Assembly (NCBI RefSeq): GCF_040712315.1
Contig: NC_134017.1
Span: 54,531,136 to 54,595,135, forward strand
Reading direction: 5' to 3'
DNA length: 64,000 bases
Source: Castanea sativa
Lineage: Eukaryota > Streptophyta > Magnoliopsida > Fagales > Fagaceae
Shown piece by piece: positions 42,983 to 55,606 of this stretch; the stretch's first letter is position 1; the number at the start of each line of letters is the position of its first letter. The position numbers and the translations under genes were made by a program. Under the pieces are notes generated by a model. That model saw only the letters and a list, made by a program, of their open reading frames with translations. It was not told the origin of the DNA and did no database searches.

Positions 42983-45769
42983 GCGATCAAAGGTGACCAA
43001 GGTGGACCGGTCAAGAAACCTCTGATACCAAAGTTAGTTTCTTTCTCAAATTCTAGAGTTCCAACTTTTCAAGAGTTATTAAAAACTTACCTTCACTTGA
43101 TGTGAATGAGTGTCTATATAATGTGGTCTTGGAATGGTTACTTGTCTCATAACTTCCCCTACAAATGAGGAAATCATAGGGTTCAAGGTTAACTTCCATA
43201 ACTGCTATAGGAGTTAGAATATTTTATCTCTTATAACTGTCATGGAAGTTAAGTACTGCGGAGGAAGTTATAACGATGAACCAGGATTTAACTCATGCCT
43301 TGAGATAATAACACATGGCCCGATTTAGTTCTTTTAAATAAATTTCTGGAAATATTATCAAGTGTCAAGGGTTGTCCAGGGGTTTTCCTTATGAACGACC
43401 CACATGCCTATGGACGACTGTCCTGATAGGGGAAGACATTTTTGCCTTCTCAACCTGGACGACCCCTATGGATAGGACGACTGTCCTGACCGGGAAAGCC
43501 ATTCTTGCCTTCTTGACCTGGACGACCCCTATGGACAAGTCGGAGTTCATTTTCCTTTTGATTCACCATCAATAGTGATTCTTTATTATGAATAATTCGC
43601 CAAGCTTGTTTTGCAAGGACATCATTAAACAAAGCCAAATCTTTAAAACCCATTCCTCCCTTTTTTTTGGCTTACACAATTCATCACATTTTAACCAATG
43701 AATTTTCCTTCAACCATCCCTTTGACCCCACCAAAATTTTCTAATCAAACTTTCAAGGTCATTACATAAACCCAACGGCAATTTAAAACAATTCATTGAA
43801 TAAGTAGAGATAGCTTGTAACACTGCCTTAATCAAAACTTCCCTCACTGCCTATGACAAAAGTTTTTCTTCCCACCCTTGTAATTTCTTCCAAACCCTCT
43901 CTTTGATGTAATCAAAGCTAGCCTTCTTTTTCCTCTCCACGTACTTCTCATACTGCTTTAATTCCATAATTCTCAAAGCATCTTTAATTTGATTCCTCCT
44001 ATCTTCCGTAGTTGATTTACTAAAAAAGATAGTTGTCTTGTTCTTGTTTATTTGTTGACTTGAACATTTCTCATAAGTTCCAAGGATATTCATAATTTTC
44101 AAAAGTTACCAAAATATTGTCGGATATAAGCCAATTCTTGGTAAAGGCACTTTGATGTTCTGCAATTATTTGAGGAAGAATTTTCTTGAGCCTATTTTCC
44201 AAAACATTAGAAAATTTTTTGTACAAAACATTGCACAAACTAATAAGTCTAAACTTAAAAACTAATTACGGAATATTCACCTTCGGTATAAGAGTAATAA
44301 AAGTGTGATTGAGGTTTTAGGGAAGAGAAGTAGAATGAAGGAAAGACAAAACAGACTGTGAAATGTCTACACCTATAAGGTTCCAATAATTCTGATAGAA
44401 GAGTGGGGGCATTCCATCAGGACCAGGGGCTTTGAGAGGAGTCATATTCTTTAAAGTAGCTTGAACTTCCCATAACATGAAATCTGATGTGATTTATGCA
44501 TTCACTTCTAGAGTGATTATAATAGGAACGGTACTAATGGCTTCTTCAAGTTGTCAAGTACAAAAAGAGGTGAATAAGGTCTGGTAGTAATTAACAAGGC
44601 AGTTTGCAACTTCTGTTGGATTAGTAACCCATTAGGCAGCTGAATTTTTATTCCCCAAGTTATATTTCTTCTAAGCCTCTATGTAGCTCTATTGTGAAAA
44701 TCTTTAGAGTTTTTTTCTCCACGAACAACCTATAAAGATCTTGATCTTTGGAACCACATTAGATTCTCTTTATCAAGTAGATCATTAACTTTGCTCCTCA
44801 ACTCTAAAATTTAGAAGTTTACCCCTGAAATCTAAGCATCCTTTTTGGCTACACAAGTTTTTTCCTGGTTTGTTCCAAATCCCTCCTTACACTACCAAAG
44901 CATCTTCGGCTCCAAGATGTAAGGGCTTTTCCACATTTATCAATCTTATTGACAACTTGAATACCAAAAATCAATATGATCAATGTTAGTCCAGATAGCT
45001 TCAACAGTTTTAGAACAACCACTATCAGAGAGCCACATCTCTTCCAAATGAAAAGACTTTAATGGTCGTGAAGTTTCTATACCATCGGGAACAATCCACA
45101 ATGGGATATGATCCGAAGTGCTACAATGCAAGTGATGCACCTTTGAACCAACAAACTTAATCTACCCATCATTATTAGCTATGCATCTATCCAGTCTTCC
45201 CCATATCAAATGGTTATTGGAGAAATGTTTCTGCCAAGTGAATTGAGGCCCTATAAAACCCAAATCTAGAAAACCACATTTATCAATTGCTTCCCTGAAG
45301 ATCTAAATTTGAACTTGACTTCTTGACCTACCACCCATCTTCTTAGAACTACTCACATTCTCATTGAAATCTCTAGCACAGAGCCAAGGTAATTTGAAGT
45401 GCCAATTTAAATGACAAAGTAAATCCCAAGACTCCTTCCTTTTTTGTGTATCTAGTTCCTCGTAAAATCTTGTAAACCTCCGAGCTTCACTTGACCCCTT
45501 ATAAATAATTGAGTCAATATGGTTCTTTGAGAAAGACTCAACTAACAGATTGATGGAATAGTTCCAAAACAGAGCCATACCTCCTCCCCTGTTTACTCTT
45601 GGAACAAAAAAACAAACCATCAAACTGAATATCATTTTTTATTTCTTTTAGCCTAACTTCATTTGTCCATGTTTCAGCTATAAACACGCAATGTCTGTTC
45701 TAGTTCATCGAGCTCCTTCCCTATACAAAGGTTCCTAAGCCCACGATAGTTCCAACCAAAGAGACTCAT
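42268..45769 (-). pseudogene. LINE ORF2 (endonuclease, RT, zf-RVT), broken
   Basis: From the ATG at 45769 (MSLFGWNYRGLRN, the usual endonuclease start) the AP-endonuclease is seen as FTRFYEELDTQKRKES and LPWLCARDFNENVS (about 45370-45500). The RT begins FITLIPKVNIP, FRLISLCNVLYKK, EHQSAFTKNWLISDNIL (about 44290-44130). It then jumps to INKNKTTIFFSKST, so the block with the catalytic FADD/YADD pair is deleted. MGFKDLALFNDVLAKQAWR (about 43653-43597) precedes the insertion at 42931-43548, and IWGLSIPNKVINFVWRACK (about 42345-42290) is the zinc-binding tail. Many stops and shifts. Confidence 0.85.
42931..43548 (-). repeat. Insertion in the LINE: 51-base A-run plus gypsy LTR-like segment
   Basis: Fifty-one consecutive A (42931-42981) precede about 570 bp that are unlike LINE sequence. 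They contain GGACGA words, a TATATAA-like motif near 43117 and a two-copy 63-bp tandem (GGACGACTGTCCTGA at 43412 and 43475). The look is that of the LTRs around 26646 and 3636. Exact ends and duplications were not resolved. Confidence 0.5.
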
Positions 45770-46201
45770 TGTCCCTAGCGGGGTTGCTCAACTGCCTCCA
45801 CCAATTTCAAGGGTACTACTTCATCATCTTTCAAAACCTACAAACTTTTGCTAGGTAAATCCAATTGATTCTCTTCAGACTCAATTGTTGCTCTCTTCCC
45901 ATAAGACTTATCTTGCACAAAAGCAATCCCAGCTTTTTTTCTTTCTAAACAATTGTTTCTAGGGCTTAGAATTAAGGGGTAGATCATCTACTTTATGTTG
46001 TTTAGTCTCAAAAGAAAATTTTATATTAGACTCAAAACCTAAACTAATCTCCTTAGACATCCCCACTTTATTGACTTCTAATGTAGTCTCTACTAAAAAT
46101 TCAGGAAAATTTTTTAAAGATGAGGGTAATAGAGAGTCTTGATAGACCACACCTTTTTTAGGAGAATCTCCTGTGTCAAACTTGTTCAAACCAGTATCAA
46201 T

Positions 46202-47218
46202 CTATTGAATCTAAGCCTCAAAAGAAGTTGACGAAAAATGGGAATTATCATGGGTTAGGGAGTGAGTAACCTCCACCAAATTAGAAATTTTCTCAGAAAT
46301 AGGAGGAACAATTAGAGGGACAGTTGTCAAACCTTCTTTTGAAAAATTTAGAATTTCCATGCTTGAAGGTTTAATGGTTTCTTCATCTATATCCATAGAA
46401 ATGACATTAATAGCCTTGGCCACCATTTTCCGTGAATGACTACCATAAACCTCTTCCCCTGAACCTTCGACAATAACCACACTCTTCTTTCCATAATTGA
46501 AAATTGGTGCTTGAAGGCAGGCCCCAAATTCCTGAATTTCAATGGCCAGTGTTCCTTTGCTATATATCCAACAATCACAATCCTTTTCATCATGATTCAT
46601 AAGGCCACACCAATAACAGAAATTTGGAAGTTTCCCATACCTAAACGCAACCCATCCTTCCTTACCATCTTCAAATAAAACTCTATGACTCCAACAAAGA
46701 GGTTTTGAAACATCAACTCAGACTCTAACAAGCATAAAATCTCCCCCTATTATATCATTCTTAAACTGAGAGGAAACTATTGTGCCCATAGTCTTTCCAA
46801 CTTCCTCCACAGTATCAACATTAAGTTTATTCACCGGCAAACCATGAAGTTGAATCCAAAACAAAGAGTGAGTAAAATTAATGTTTCGGATAGCCAAATT
46901 ATTTTCCAACCAACTAAATAGAACCATGTGCTTATCAAAACTCCAAGGTTTGTTCATCAAAACACGCTTAGCATCAGTTTTAGAATCAAAAACAAACAAT
47001 CCAATATGGTTTCCAACATCTCGAATCTTAAATTCCCTCCAAGATTTCTTGAATGGCTTGAAAGTCCAACCAATAGCCTCAACATTCAAAACACGTTTAG
47101 TAAAAAACTTTGCAACCAAAACAAATTCAGACATTCCACTGTGATTTGCAAGAAGGACATGAAAAGTTTCTTTTTTTGACAAAGAGAAATAGTTCCAATT
47201 TGTGAGAAAAAAATCCAT
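46202..47218 (-). pseudogene. LINE ORF1 (DUF4283 and zinc knuckle)
   Basis: The frame from 47218 has the DUF4283 RNA-binding-like domain (FHVLLANHSGMSEFVLVAKF, then WSFDKHMVLFSWLE, then LFWIQLHGLPVNKLNVDTVE). A TGA at about 46718 follows VRV. The continuing frame gives FEDGKEGWVAFRYGKLPNFC and a CCHC-type knuckle, CYWCGLMNHDEKDC (about 46570-46615), then a Ser/Glu-rich tail ending near 46202. ORF1 protein would bind LINE RNA. One internal stop makes it defective. Confidence 0.85.
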
Positions 47219-49503
47219 TTTATAAGCAGAAAAAGAAGAAAATAAAACTTAAAAACTGTTTCCCCGACCCCAAAGGAAAGCCCAATCAAGCCCTACCAAT
47301 AACAATGTTAAGGGAGAGAAGAAAATATCACTCTAAGGAAGATAAAGGAATTCTATCTAAGGCAGGGAGCCAGAGATCCTCACGTATAGGGGAAAAAAAC
47401 CCCTTTTAATGACTGAATCCTTAACTTTTACTTCAATTAGTCGCTAACCTGTGCGATGCACGGGATTCATTAAAAAAAGACAATAGTGCAATTATCTATT
47501 GGATAGTGACTTTCTTTGAATATGATGTTTGCTTCAAAATCACTTAACACATACTTCAACAATCTTACATTATAAGTATATCTAACATGACCACAATCAT
47601 CAATTTGCATATTTTAGAAAGTAACATGCATCATAAACTTGACATCACACATAATGTTCAAAAATTACTGTTAAGAAAATTCTAGTGCACCTATGTTCAT
47701 AAGAAACTTAACATGATACATAATGTTTTTTTAGGCAACCAATCATGGGTAGTGAGTGGGCCACGCAAGCAAATCCATATGCCAAGGAATTCATTACAAT
47801 ATAATAAACAAAAATGTTAAATGTCTCATAACTAAAAAGCATTGCTACAATCTATTTTTGAATCAATAATTGTGGTGATGGTAGTCATGATGCAAGTGAG
47901 CAAAGAACGAAAAACCATGTAAAATATTTGTCATGGTAAGAACATGGAAACACGTACTTACAAAGATGCCCTTAAATCAATGTCATAATTGTGAAGCTAA
48001 AATTTTCTTAACAATGACTTATGAACAATTACAAAGCATAAGACATATAATTATCTCCTTAAACATATTACTTATTAGTGAACTATTTCATTTTACCCAT
48101 AAACAAAAAATAAATCATTAAGCAAACTTTTTTCCAAAATCAACCACATAGATAACAAATACTCACAGAGCTCTAGAAATATTGTTCAAGAGCTTCTCAA
48201 AATCATCAAAGAAAATAAAAAATCAACCACAAAATCTAGATTGTTCTCATTTTGCAACAGTTTTTGAAGTTGTTTAAACTGGTCATCCAAATATCCTTTT
48301 TTATCACCAATACCAATAATTAGAATTCCTCTACCAATCCAAACTAAATTAATTAACAGATTAGTAAAAAATTTGTTTAATTTAATGGAAAATAGGCTAG
48401 TTTTCCAGTAAAGTAATTAAACCAAACAAATACAACCTAAATATCCTTTCAAAAATAACAGATCTTAGGGGGAAAAAGAAACATTCCCAAAAAACAAATA
48501 AATGCTTAAAGAGAACAAAAGCCACCTAGAGTAGAGATCCACTTCACACCCAATTTTTGAACAATCTCTCAAAAGCAATTATAACCCCACCAACCAAAAA
48601 AAAAAAGATCACCTCATCTAGATAAGCATTGTGTTCTAGCCACTATCTTTGAAATTGAGTCATAACATCGATGGTGGCTTCTTTTTCTCAATTGCATGAG
48701 CTTTTATCACTCAGCAAGACTAACCCATAAAACAAAGTGCTAGACTGAAGCAAATCTTATTATAATCTTAGAGTTTAGAGAAGGCTTTGACTAAATAGTT
48801 ACAGTATGCATAATCTCCAGAGTCATAGATAATTCAATAAAATTTTAATTATATAAATCCCTAAACCCTTTAATTTACAAAAGTAATGCAAGATGAAAAC
48901 TAAAAAAAAAAAAAAAAAGATATAAAGCATAAGTTTGAGGAATGGCCTTTTGCATATACATTTTGAACATGGCTTGCAAAAGATTGGGGTTAAATGTCCT
49001 TCTGTTTCTCTACATCAAGGTTATATTGTCCTACTATACTGAAAGATGTACACCTTCTTTGCATTCCTCAGGAGCCTCATTTAAGTCCAACAGATATGTA
49101 AATGCAAATCAACACATATTGAAGATTAAAGCCCACATTAGCTCTAATGCTTGGATATTTAGCTCTCAAAGATTAGTTCTTATACTCCTATAATTATATT
49201 GAAAAGGCTAACTATATACTATGTCTTTATCCTATGGAATTTCTTATCAATCTAACAAAGAATAGGACTCTCCTTTAGGCCTTGAAGAAATACAGTAAGG
49301 AGTATGAATAGTTGCAAAGTAACATAATTAAGTCCACCTTCAAAATAATACAATTATTTCCTCTTTCCATTTCAAAAAGATCTAAAATTCTAATCTGCAT
49401 AATCTGGTTCTTCTTCCAACCCCAAAAAACCCATAAACACCACTCCATACCTAATCCCTACTAGTTTTCCCTCACCATACCCAATTCTATGCATTTTTAG
49501 GAT

Positions 49504-49743
49504 GGGTTTGGATTCTGTGTTTACGTTTTGCGCTTGCCCATTTGCACGTTTTTAGTTTTTTTTTTTTTTCCCAGCCACAGTTGTTGAGTAAGTCTCCCGT
49601 GCACTGTTCACGGACCCACAAATTTCACTTTTCAGCAACTTTTTTATTAAAAATGGGTTCCGCGGTACTATTCACACATTTTAAAATTATTTTGCTACAG
49701 TGTTTTCAGTTTTCAGCAATAAGTTCTATCCAAACAGACCCTT
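49504..49743. mobile_element. Complete small MITE with TTTGGAT ends
   Basis: GGGTTTGGATTCTG at the left and, inverted, GGGTCTGTTTGGATAG at the right frame about 240 bp with CAGCCACAGTTGTTGAG, GTGCACTGTTCACGG and TTAAAAATGGGT. The copy at 10866 is a truncated relative. Confidence 0.7.
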
Positions 49744-50034
49744 AATATTACAAAACCTTATTAGAATTCCCAAAAACAAATCTAATTTCCCTAAACCCAA
49801 AACTTCTGCAACAAATTTCAGATTGAATTTGTAGAAGCCTCAGCCTTTAAGGTAATCTTATAGATCTACTAACAATCTCAAATTTGATGGCCAATGATAT
49901 TATTTTGCTGAGTTTCACATATATGGAAAATGATGCAAAAGATTTGACATGGCTGTATAAGATTGTACGCAATTTAGGTAGAAATCAAATGCTCTAAGTT
50001 ATTGAACTTACAATTTCTTGAATTTGTATAAGAC

Positions 50035-50310
50035 AATAATTTCTTGAATCTAAAATACCGTACACAATTTAGGTAGAAATCAAATGCTTTGTCAATGCTG
50101 ACATAATTATGTAGGAATAAAAGTTCTTGACTTCAAGAACTAAGAATCAAAAGATAATCCACTTGGCTATATAAGACTATAATTTCTTGAACCTAAAATA
50201 CTGTACGCAATTTAGGTAGAAATCAAATTCTTTGTCAATGCTGACATAATTATGTAGGAATAAAAGGCCTTGACTTTAAGAACTAAGAATCAAAAGATAA
50301 TCCATCTAGT
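50035..50310 (+). repeat. Two-copy 142-bp tandem repeat
   Basis: ATAATTTCTTGAAYCTAAAA begins at 50037 and 50179. The following 120 bp (GCAATTTAGGTAGAAATCAAA, GTCAATGCTGACATAATT, AAGAATCAAAAGATAATCCA) match. A partial third copy precedes at about 49962-49997. Confidence 0.85.
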
Positions 50311-51194
50311 GGACATTCATTACTATCACTTCATATTAACATTGTCTGTAAGTATTGAATCTATTGGTGTATATGACAGAGCCCCAATTAAAAACCACAG
50401 CAATCAAAACAATCATCCACACCACAACACAAAGTACTGAACCAAAAAGACAAAGCTCTAATTACAAACCCCAGCATTTAAAATTTCAACATAACAATCA
50501 TCCACACCATAGCACGAAAGAGGCAGTAACAAAATGTAAAAATGGAAACAAAAAGCATCAAGCAAAAGAATGGAGCACAAGAAGAACTGGGATTTAGAGA
50601 TACCTCAATTGAATCCTCCAGGTTTTATCAGTATTTATATGGGCTGAGGAGAGGAAGATACGAAGGAAGGAAGTTAGATAGGCGGTTGTTACTGTGAAAC
50701 CGTAGAGCAGGAAGGTGGGGAGATTTTCACGGCTTCAAATCTTATCAGATTCTTTCCCTTTTACTATGAAACGATGTGAAACTGTAGAGCAGAAGTTCAA
50801 ACCATCTATTTGTGCGTAACAGTAGAACAGAAAGGTGGGAGAAATTCAAACGGTTTGTTTCCCATTCCCCACGCTGTGTTTCTCACGCACTACTTTTGTC
50901 AAACCCTGTTTCACGGTTTAAAATTTCCTGTTGTCCTTAAGTTGAACAGGCTTTGGGTTTGGTCTTTAGGGTAAAATTAAATAGATAAGAAGTGGACTTT
51001 ATGGTGGAGATAGGGTTGGGATTTATTATATAGATTTATTATGATTCTGAAATTTTTAAAAACTATTTAAAAATTGTTGGACAAATAAAAAAAAAATGAT
51101 GGAAATGACATGGCCACTGAAGTGGCGCAACGTGAGCGTAGCAACATTAAACGCTACGCTTCCGCTTTTAGCAATATATAGATATAGATATAGA

Positions 51195-52859
51195 TTAGTC
51201 TTTAAGTTTAATACTTACATTTTGCCCAAATTTGTTAGCAAAAACAAACCTTTTAAACATTTAAAATAAAAAATAATACTCATCAAACAACAAAAACGGT
51301 TTAAATTTCAAGATAAAGTTGTAATGATGAATGATTTGTTATTAGATTGTATGAAGGAGTAAAAGGAATCAATTTCAATTTAACAACTATTCAAATATCC
51401 AAATTTTACAAAATAAAAAATGTGAGCATTTGTACTTGCTCATCTAAAATAGCATTAAGCTCAAAATATGGCTAATGAAGTGCAAAAATCATTCACATTA
51501 GATTATGAATCGATTATACAAAATGGGATTTTGCTACAATGCTTGGGCAAATATACAAGTCACTGTAGCTTGTGCAAAACAATTTTTTATTATTTCTTTG
51601 TGTTTTCTTAGGTTGAAAAAAGAGAATGAATGATGGTTATTGTGTGTGAGAAAAAAAAATGTTTTAAGAAAACCGCAAAAAAATTGTTATCTTAATAACA
51701 AATTATAGAATAGATAACCAAATGCAAGTGTTTCAAAAAATATTAGCTAAAATAGAGAAAAAGAAAAAGAAAAAAAGAGAGCATCTTCTCTATATTTATA
51801 CTATATATAAAAAAGAAGAGTTGAGATGCTTGTTTTTGACAAAACAACTTCTTAAACGTTAAAACGGCAAGAGATGTGTGCTATGTTTTGTTTTTATCAT
51901 TTGTGAGGGTTTGTTTTGTTTTTATTATTTGTGAGGGTTTGTTTTGTCTTCCGTAAACAATTGACACGGATTCTTTGAAGCCCAGCAAATTCTTTGTAAC
52001 TCTAAAAACATCTAGCAATGTTTTTCAAACACCCTGGTTTGTAAAACTGTACAACATCCAGTAAATTTTCTTTCCTACTTTCCTTGTTTTGTCCGTCACC
52101 CAAACCATGGTAACTTATTAACCACCAGTCTACCCATGGCACGATGTGGTTAAAACTTTAAAAGAAAAATTATGTGAGTTGCATGTAATTAGTAATAATA
52201 ATTATGTGGGCTGGACATGGTTTTCAGGTGGGCCAATTGTTGTGCTCCTTTGGTCGTCTACCCAACATAACCTTTAAACTTACCTATGTATTGGATTGCT
52301 TTTATGATGTTTGGTTGATTCAATCATTAAAGTACACTTATAATTTGTTGTGCTGCGAGAATTGATTTTGTAATACTGATTTCATTTAGTAAGAGAAGGG
52401 AAAGGGGCGATACATTAATACTACTAGTTTGTAACTTTATGCATATACATAAATACGCTCAAACATATACAATAAGATATATAGTATAATTCTTATATAT
52501 ATAATTTAAATATTATTGATAGTCATTCTTACATTTTGTTAACTCTTTAAAAAATCTTGTAAGAATATATTATTAGGTATAAAATGTAAACTATCCATAT
52601 TTTTTTCTTTACTTCTTAATTTTTGTTATTGTGAAAAACTTTTTTTTATACTTCATTTATTCTAGATTCTTTGGGTTTTGTACTCAATAACTCACTTAGA
52701 CGAATATTTATAATGTAGTCCCACATTTAATTCTAAAATTTGGAAATAAAACTCTCTTTAAAAATAAATAATTTAGGACACATGGCGCAAAATTGGACTC
52801 TAATTTGAAATTCTAATTGAACTTTCTCTGAGTTTTACCTATTAATATATATATAGACA
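51195..52859. other. AT-rich DNA, no gene seen
   Basis: TCTCTATATTTATACTATAT at 51788 resembles a Helitron 5' end on the plus strand, but no matching 3' end was found. A 33-bp unit, GTTTTGTTTTTATNATTTGT and GAGGGTTT, is doubled at 51887-51945. No coding similarity. Confidence 0.45.
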
Positions 52860-52890
52860 CTAGTAAGTTACCCGTGCGAGGCACGGATAA
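52860..52890 (-). mobile_element. Helitron-like 3' terminus
   Basis: On the minus strand a perfect hairpin CCGTGCCTCGCACGG is followed by GTAACTTACTAG and then T. This is a textbook Helitron 3' end. The 5' end should lie to the right on this strand; TCCTTATATATATATAAAAA near 53738 is a candidate but is not preceded by A. Confidence 0.6.
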
Positions 52891-54185
52891 TATTGTAAAG
52901 TTTTATGCAAAATGAATTTGGAGAATGTTGTATATGTATTATAGCATAATTGTTATAGAAATTTATTAGTAATGAGTTCATCATAAAAAGCAACAATTAC
53001 AAATTTCACACACATATTCATTATAATTATTCAGATAAAGTAATGAGAATTTTTTTTTTTTTTTTAGAAAAAAAAAACAACAACAACTTTGGAAGAATAT
53101 TACAGAATAAAAATTGATATAGAATGTGTCTTTCTCTTTCTCTTTAATTCTAAAACAAAATACATATCTCAAATATCCACAGTTAATTACATCATTTACA
53201 AAACCCACAAATCCACAACGTTTGACCTTAATATCAAAATCGTAATTGTTGTTGTCACTTAATATAAAATGCAAACTCCCCTTCTTTGGTTATAGCCAAC
53301 TTATACATATTAGAATTAGATTAAACAACAATGTTAAAGCTAAGTAGGTGTCATCAAAATATTGAAGATAAATTACATCGTTTTTGGCTTGTGTGTATTT
53401 GACATGGGATGATATGAAGTGCTATGAGTAGGTATATGTAAAGAGGTAGAAGTGCAAAAAGTGAAAATGGTGAATTAAAACGCAAAGAGTTTTGTGTGAA
53501 TGTGTGAGTGATGAAAAGTCTTGAAACATTGGACCAAATGATACAAAGAAAATTTATTTTTTAATTAGAAAAGTCTTGAAACATTAATCCAAATGAAACA
53601 AAAGGTTAATATTTAATTTGTTCTTATATTTAATATGGCACTTGAGAATATTTTAATTTTTTTTGCATAGAATGCGTCCTTTAGCAAAACTTCATATTTC
53701 CTACATGAGGTTTTTGCTTTTTATATATATATAAGGAAGTCAATTTTATGGTGATGGTCAATTTAGTTTGGACAAAGGAACAATAAATTTCTGTAACATA
53801 TAATACTGGGGTACCATTTTAAAGTTACCAATATCCATATATTTACATAACATATGTTTATAGACATGTTTATAAATATAACATACATGCATAAACATAT
53901 ATTATGTATGTATATATGTATGTAGGTTTAATTTATTTACACATTTATAAACATGTAATTTAAAATAAGGAAAAGTATTAGCTTAAATACAATAACCCAA
54001 TTTATTAGTTTAAATAACATTTTTTTTAACATTTTTTTTTACTATACTGGTCATAATACCCAAAAAATCTTTGGTACAGGTTGATACATCCTACTATTTT
54101 ATCCAATACAATTTAGAGGAGAACAAATATCAATTTAATAGCTAACGTGGTATTGGCTTCCTTACTTAGAAATCCTTAGAGAATG
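52891..54185. other. AT-rich DNA, no gene seen
   Basis: Probably the body of the Helitron ending at 52860, plus flank. Includes A/T runs at 53050-53090 and TATATAT clusters near 53725. Confidence 0.4.
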
Positions 54186-54189
54186 TGTG

Positions 54190-54430
54190 AGGTTTGTGTG
54201 TGTTTATGGAGTCACCACTTATTTCATTATGGAAAAAATAGAAACCTTTATGATTATACCTTTTTAATGAATATACCTTTTTATTGAACAATTGAATGAA
54301 TATATCCAATCAAAAGAAATGTAAAATTACATGGCTTTAGGCCTTATTACATTCTATGATAAAAAATTACAAGATATGGGTCTTAACAATTAAGCCTATT
54401 ATGTAGTTTTCCATCACAGTCCAGCAAACT
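54190..54430 (-). repeat. Gypsy LTR fragment, relative of 40032-42267
   Basis: GGAGTCACCACTTATTTCAT, TAGAAACC, ATTACATGGCTTTAGGCC and TTACATTCTA follow in the same order as in the reverse complement of 41990-42180. Only this part of the LTR is present. Confidence 0.55.
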
Positions 54431-55600
54431 TAGTTTTAAAGCGAGTTTCTACAGTCTAATATCAAAACAAAAACATACGCATGTGTGCATATATACAATC
54501 GACTTACGCGCATGTGTATGAATAAATATTACATGTTATATATATTTATAATTTTTTTTATATTCTATACAATTAAACAACGATGTTTTAGGCTTGATAT
54601 TAATTTTAACCTTTGCTTTTGCAACACTAAACCACCATGTTTTATAAGTTTATTTCCCATCTCCTCCTCTTGAAAAGAATGAAGATTAAGAAAAAGATAA
54701 TCATAAATGAACTGATTGCTCCCATAACTTTATGCAAATAACAAATATACAAATTTATAACAATAGTTAATAACTAAATTCTTGCTAAAATTATATTTAT
54801 TGAGTTAATTAGATATAATGATTTCTTTTATGATCTTAAAAAAATAAAATAAAATTCACCAATCATATATTGTTAAAAATTACATGCCTCAATTTAAGTT
54901 TATATAAGTATATGTATATACATAATGTGAACCTTGTTTTTTAAAATTTATGTGCTTCGATTGAAGTATATACAATATTATATACTTATATGTACATAAG
55001 TATAAACATATACTTATTTAGACTTGAGATTAGATTGTATAAGTTTGTAAATAAGTTTATAAAGATAATTTTCTTGAAGATAGGTAGTCCCATTTTAATT
55101 TTTTTCATTTTTTTATTGGTGGCAAAATGATGTCATTTTCTTCAATTAGTTACAAATTTTAGTTTAGAAGGCAAATGTTGAGTTTTTTGTAAAAAAAAAT
55201 CTTCTCTAATTCAAATCAAGATCCTCTAGAGTTTTTAGGGCACTCTACCAGATTGATTTCTTTAATCTTAACACTTCATTTTAAAATAAATTGTTGAGAT
55301 TACACCATGTATCCACTAACAAAAACCTTAAAATAATGATGCCACATTAGCTATAAAAGAAAAGCGAATTGAAATGTTAGATTTTAAATTATTTAATTTA
55401 TATGAACTTTTCAAAGAAAATCAATCTGAACTCTCCTCCTCTATTAGGTTATGGAGCAAAAGAGAGGATGTGATGATCAAAGATTAGTATGATAAAACCA
55501 TTGGATGCCTTTATGATAAATCTGGAACTTGATCTTGGGGCTATTCAATTTAGCATGGACCATTTCTTGTGTCCCGTACAAGAGAATTATTTATTCTTTA
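54431..55600. other. AT-rich DNA, no gene seen
   Basis: ATATACATA-type words and no protein similarity on either strand. Confidence 0.5.
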
Positions 55601-55606
55601 TTATTA

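Larger units (their letters stand above)
39951..47404 (-). mobile_element. L1-like LINE, minus strand, defective, with nested LTR
   Basis: A 10-bp duplication TTTAATGACT lies at 39941-39950 and 47405-47414. On the minus strand the element starts near 47404, carries ORF1 (47218-46202) and ORF2 (from 45769), and ends in an A-run (T12 at 39951-39962), as expected for target-primed insertion. A 2.24-kb solo LTR (40032-42267) and a second insertion (about 42931-43548) interrupt it. ORF2 also lacks the RT catalytic core. The element cannot move itself. Confidence 0.85.
47437..51194 (-). mobile_element. Non-autonomous Helitron, 3.76 kb
   Basis: On the minus strand the unit begins A|TCTATATCTATATC at 51194. 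It ends with hairpin CCCGTGCATCGCACAGG followed by TTAGCGACTAA at 47437, then T. TC start, hairpin a few bases before CTRR, and insertion between A and T are Helitron rules. No Rep/helicase is present. It contains a hAT-type MITE (49504-49743), a 142-bp duplication (50035-50310) and AT-rich filler. A possible host-derived GC-richer stretch lies near its 5' end (50600-51190). I could not name any captured gene. Confidence 0.65.

Noticed and set aside
51788..52430. Plus-strand Helitron from TCTCTATATTTATAC to ACTACTAGT
   Set aside because: The candidate right end has no hairpin upstream of CTAG, so the pair was not accepted.
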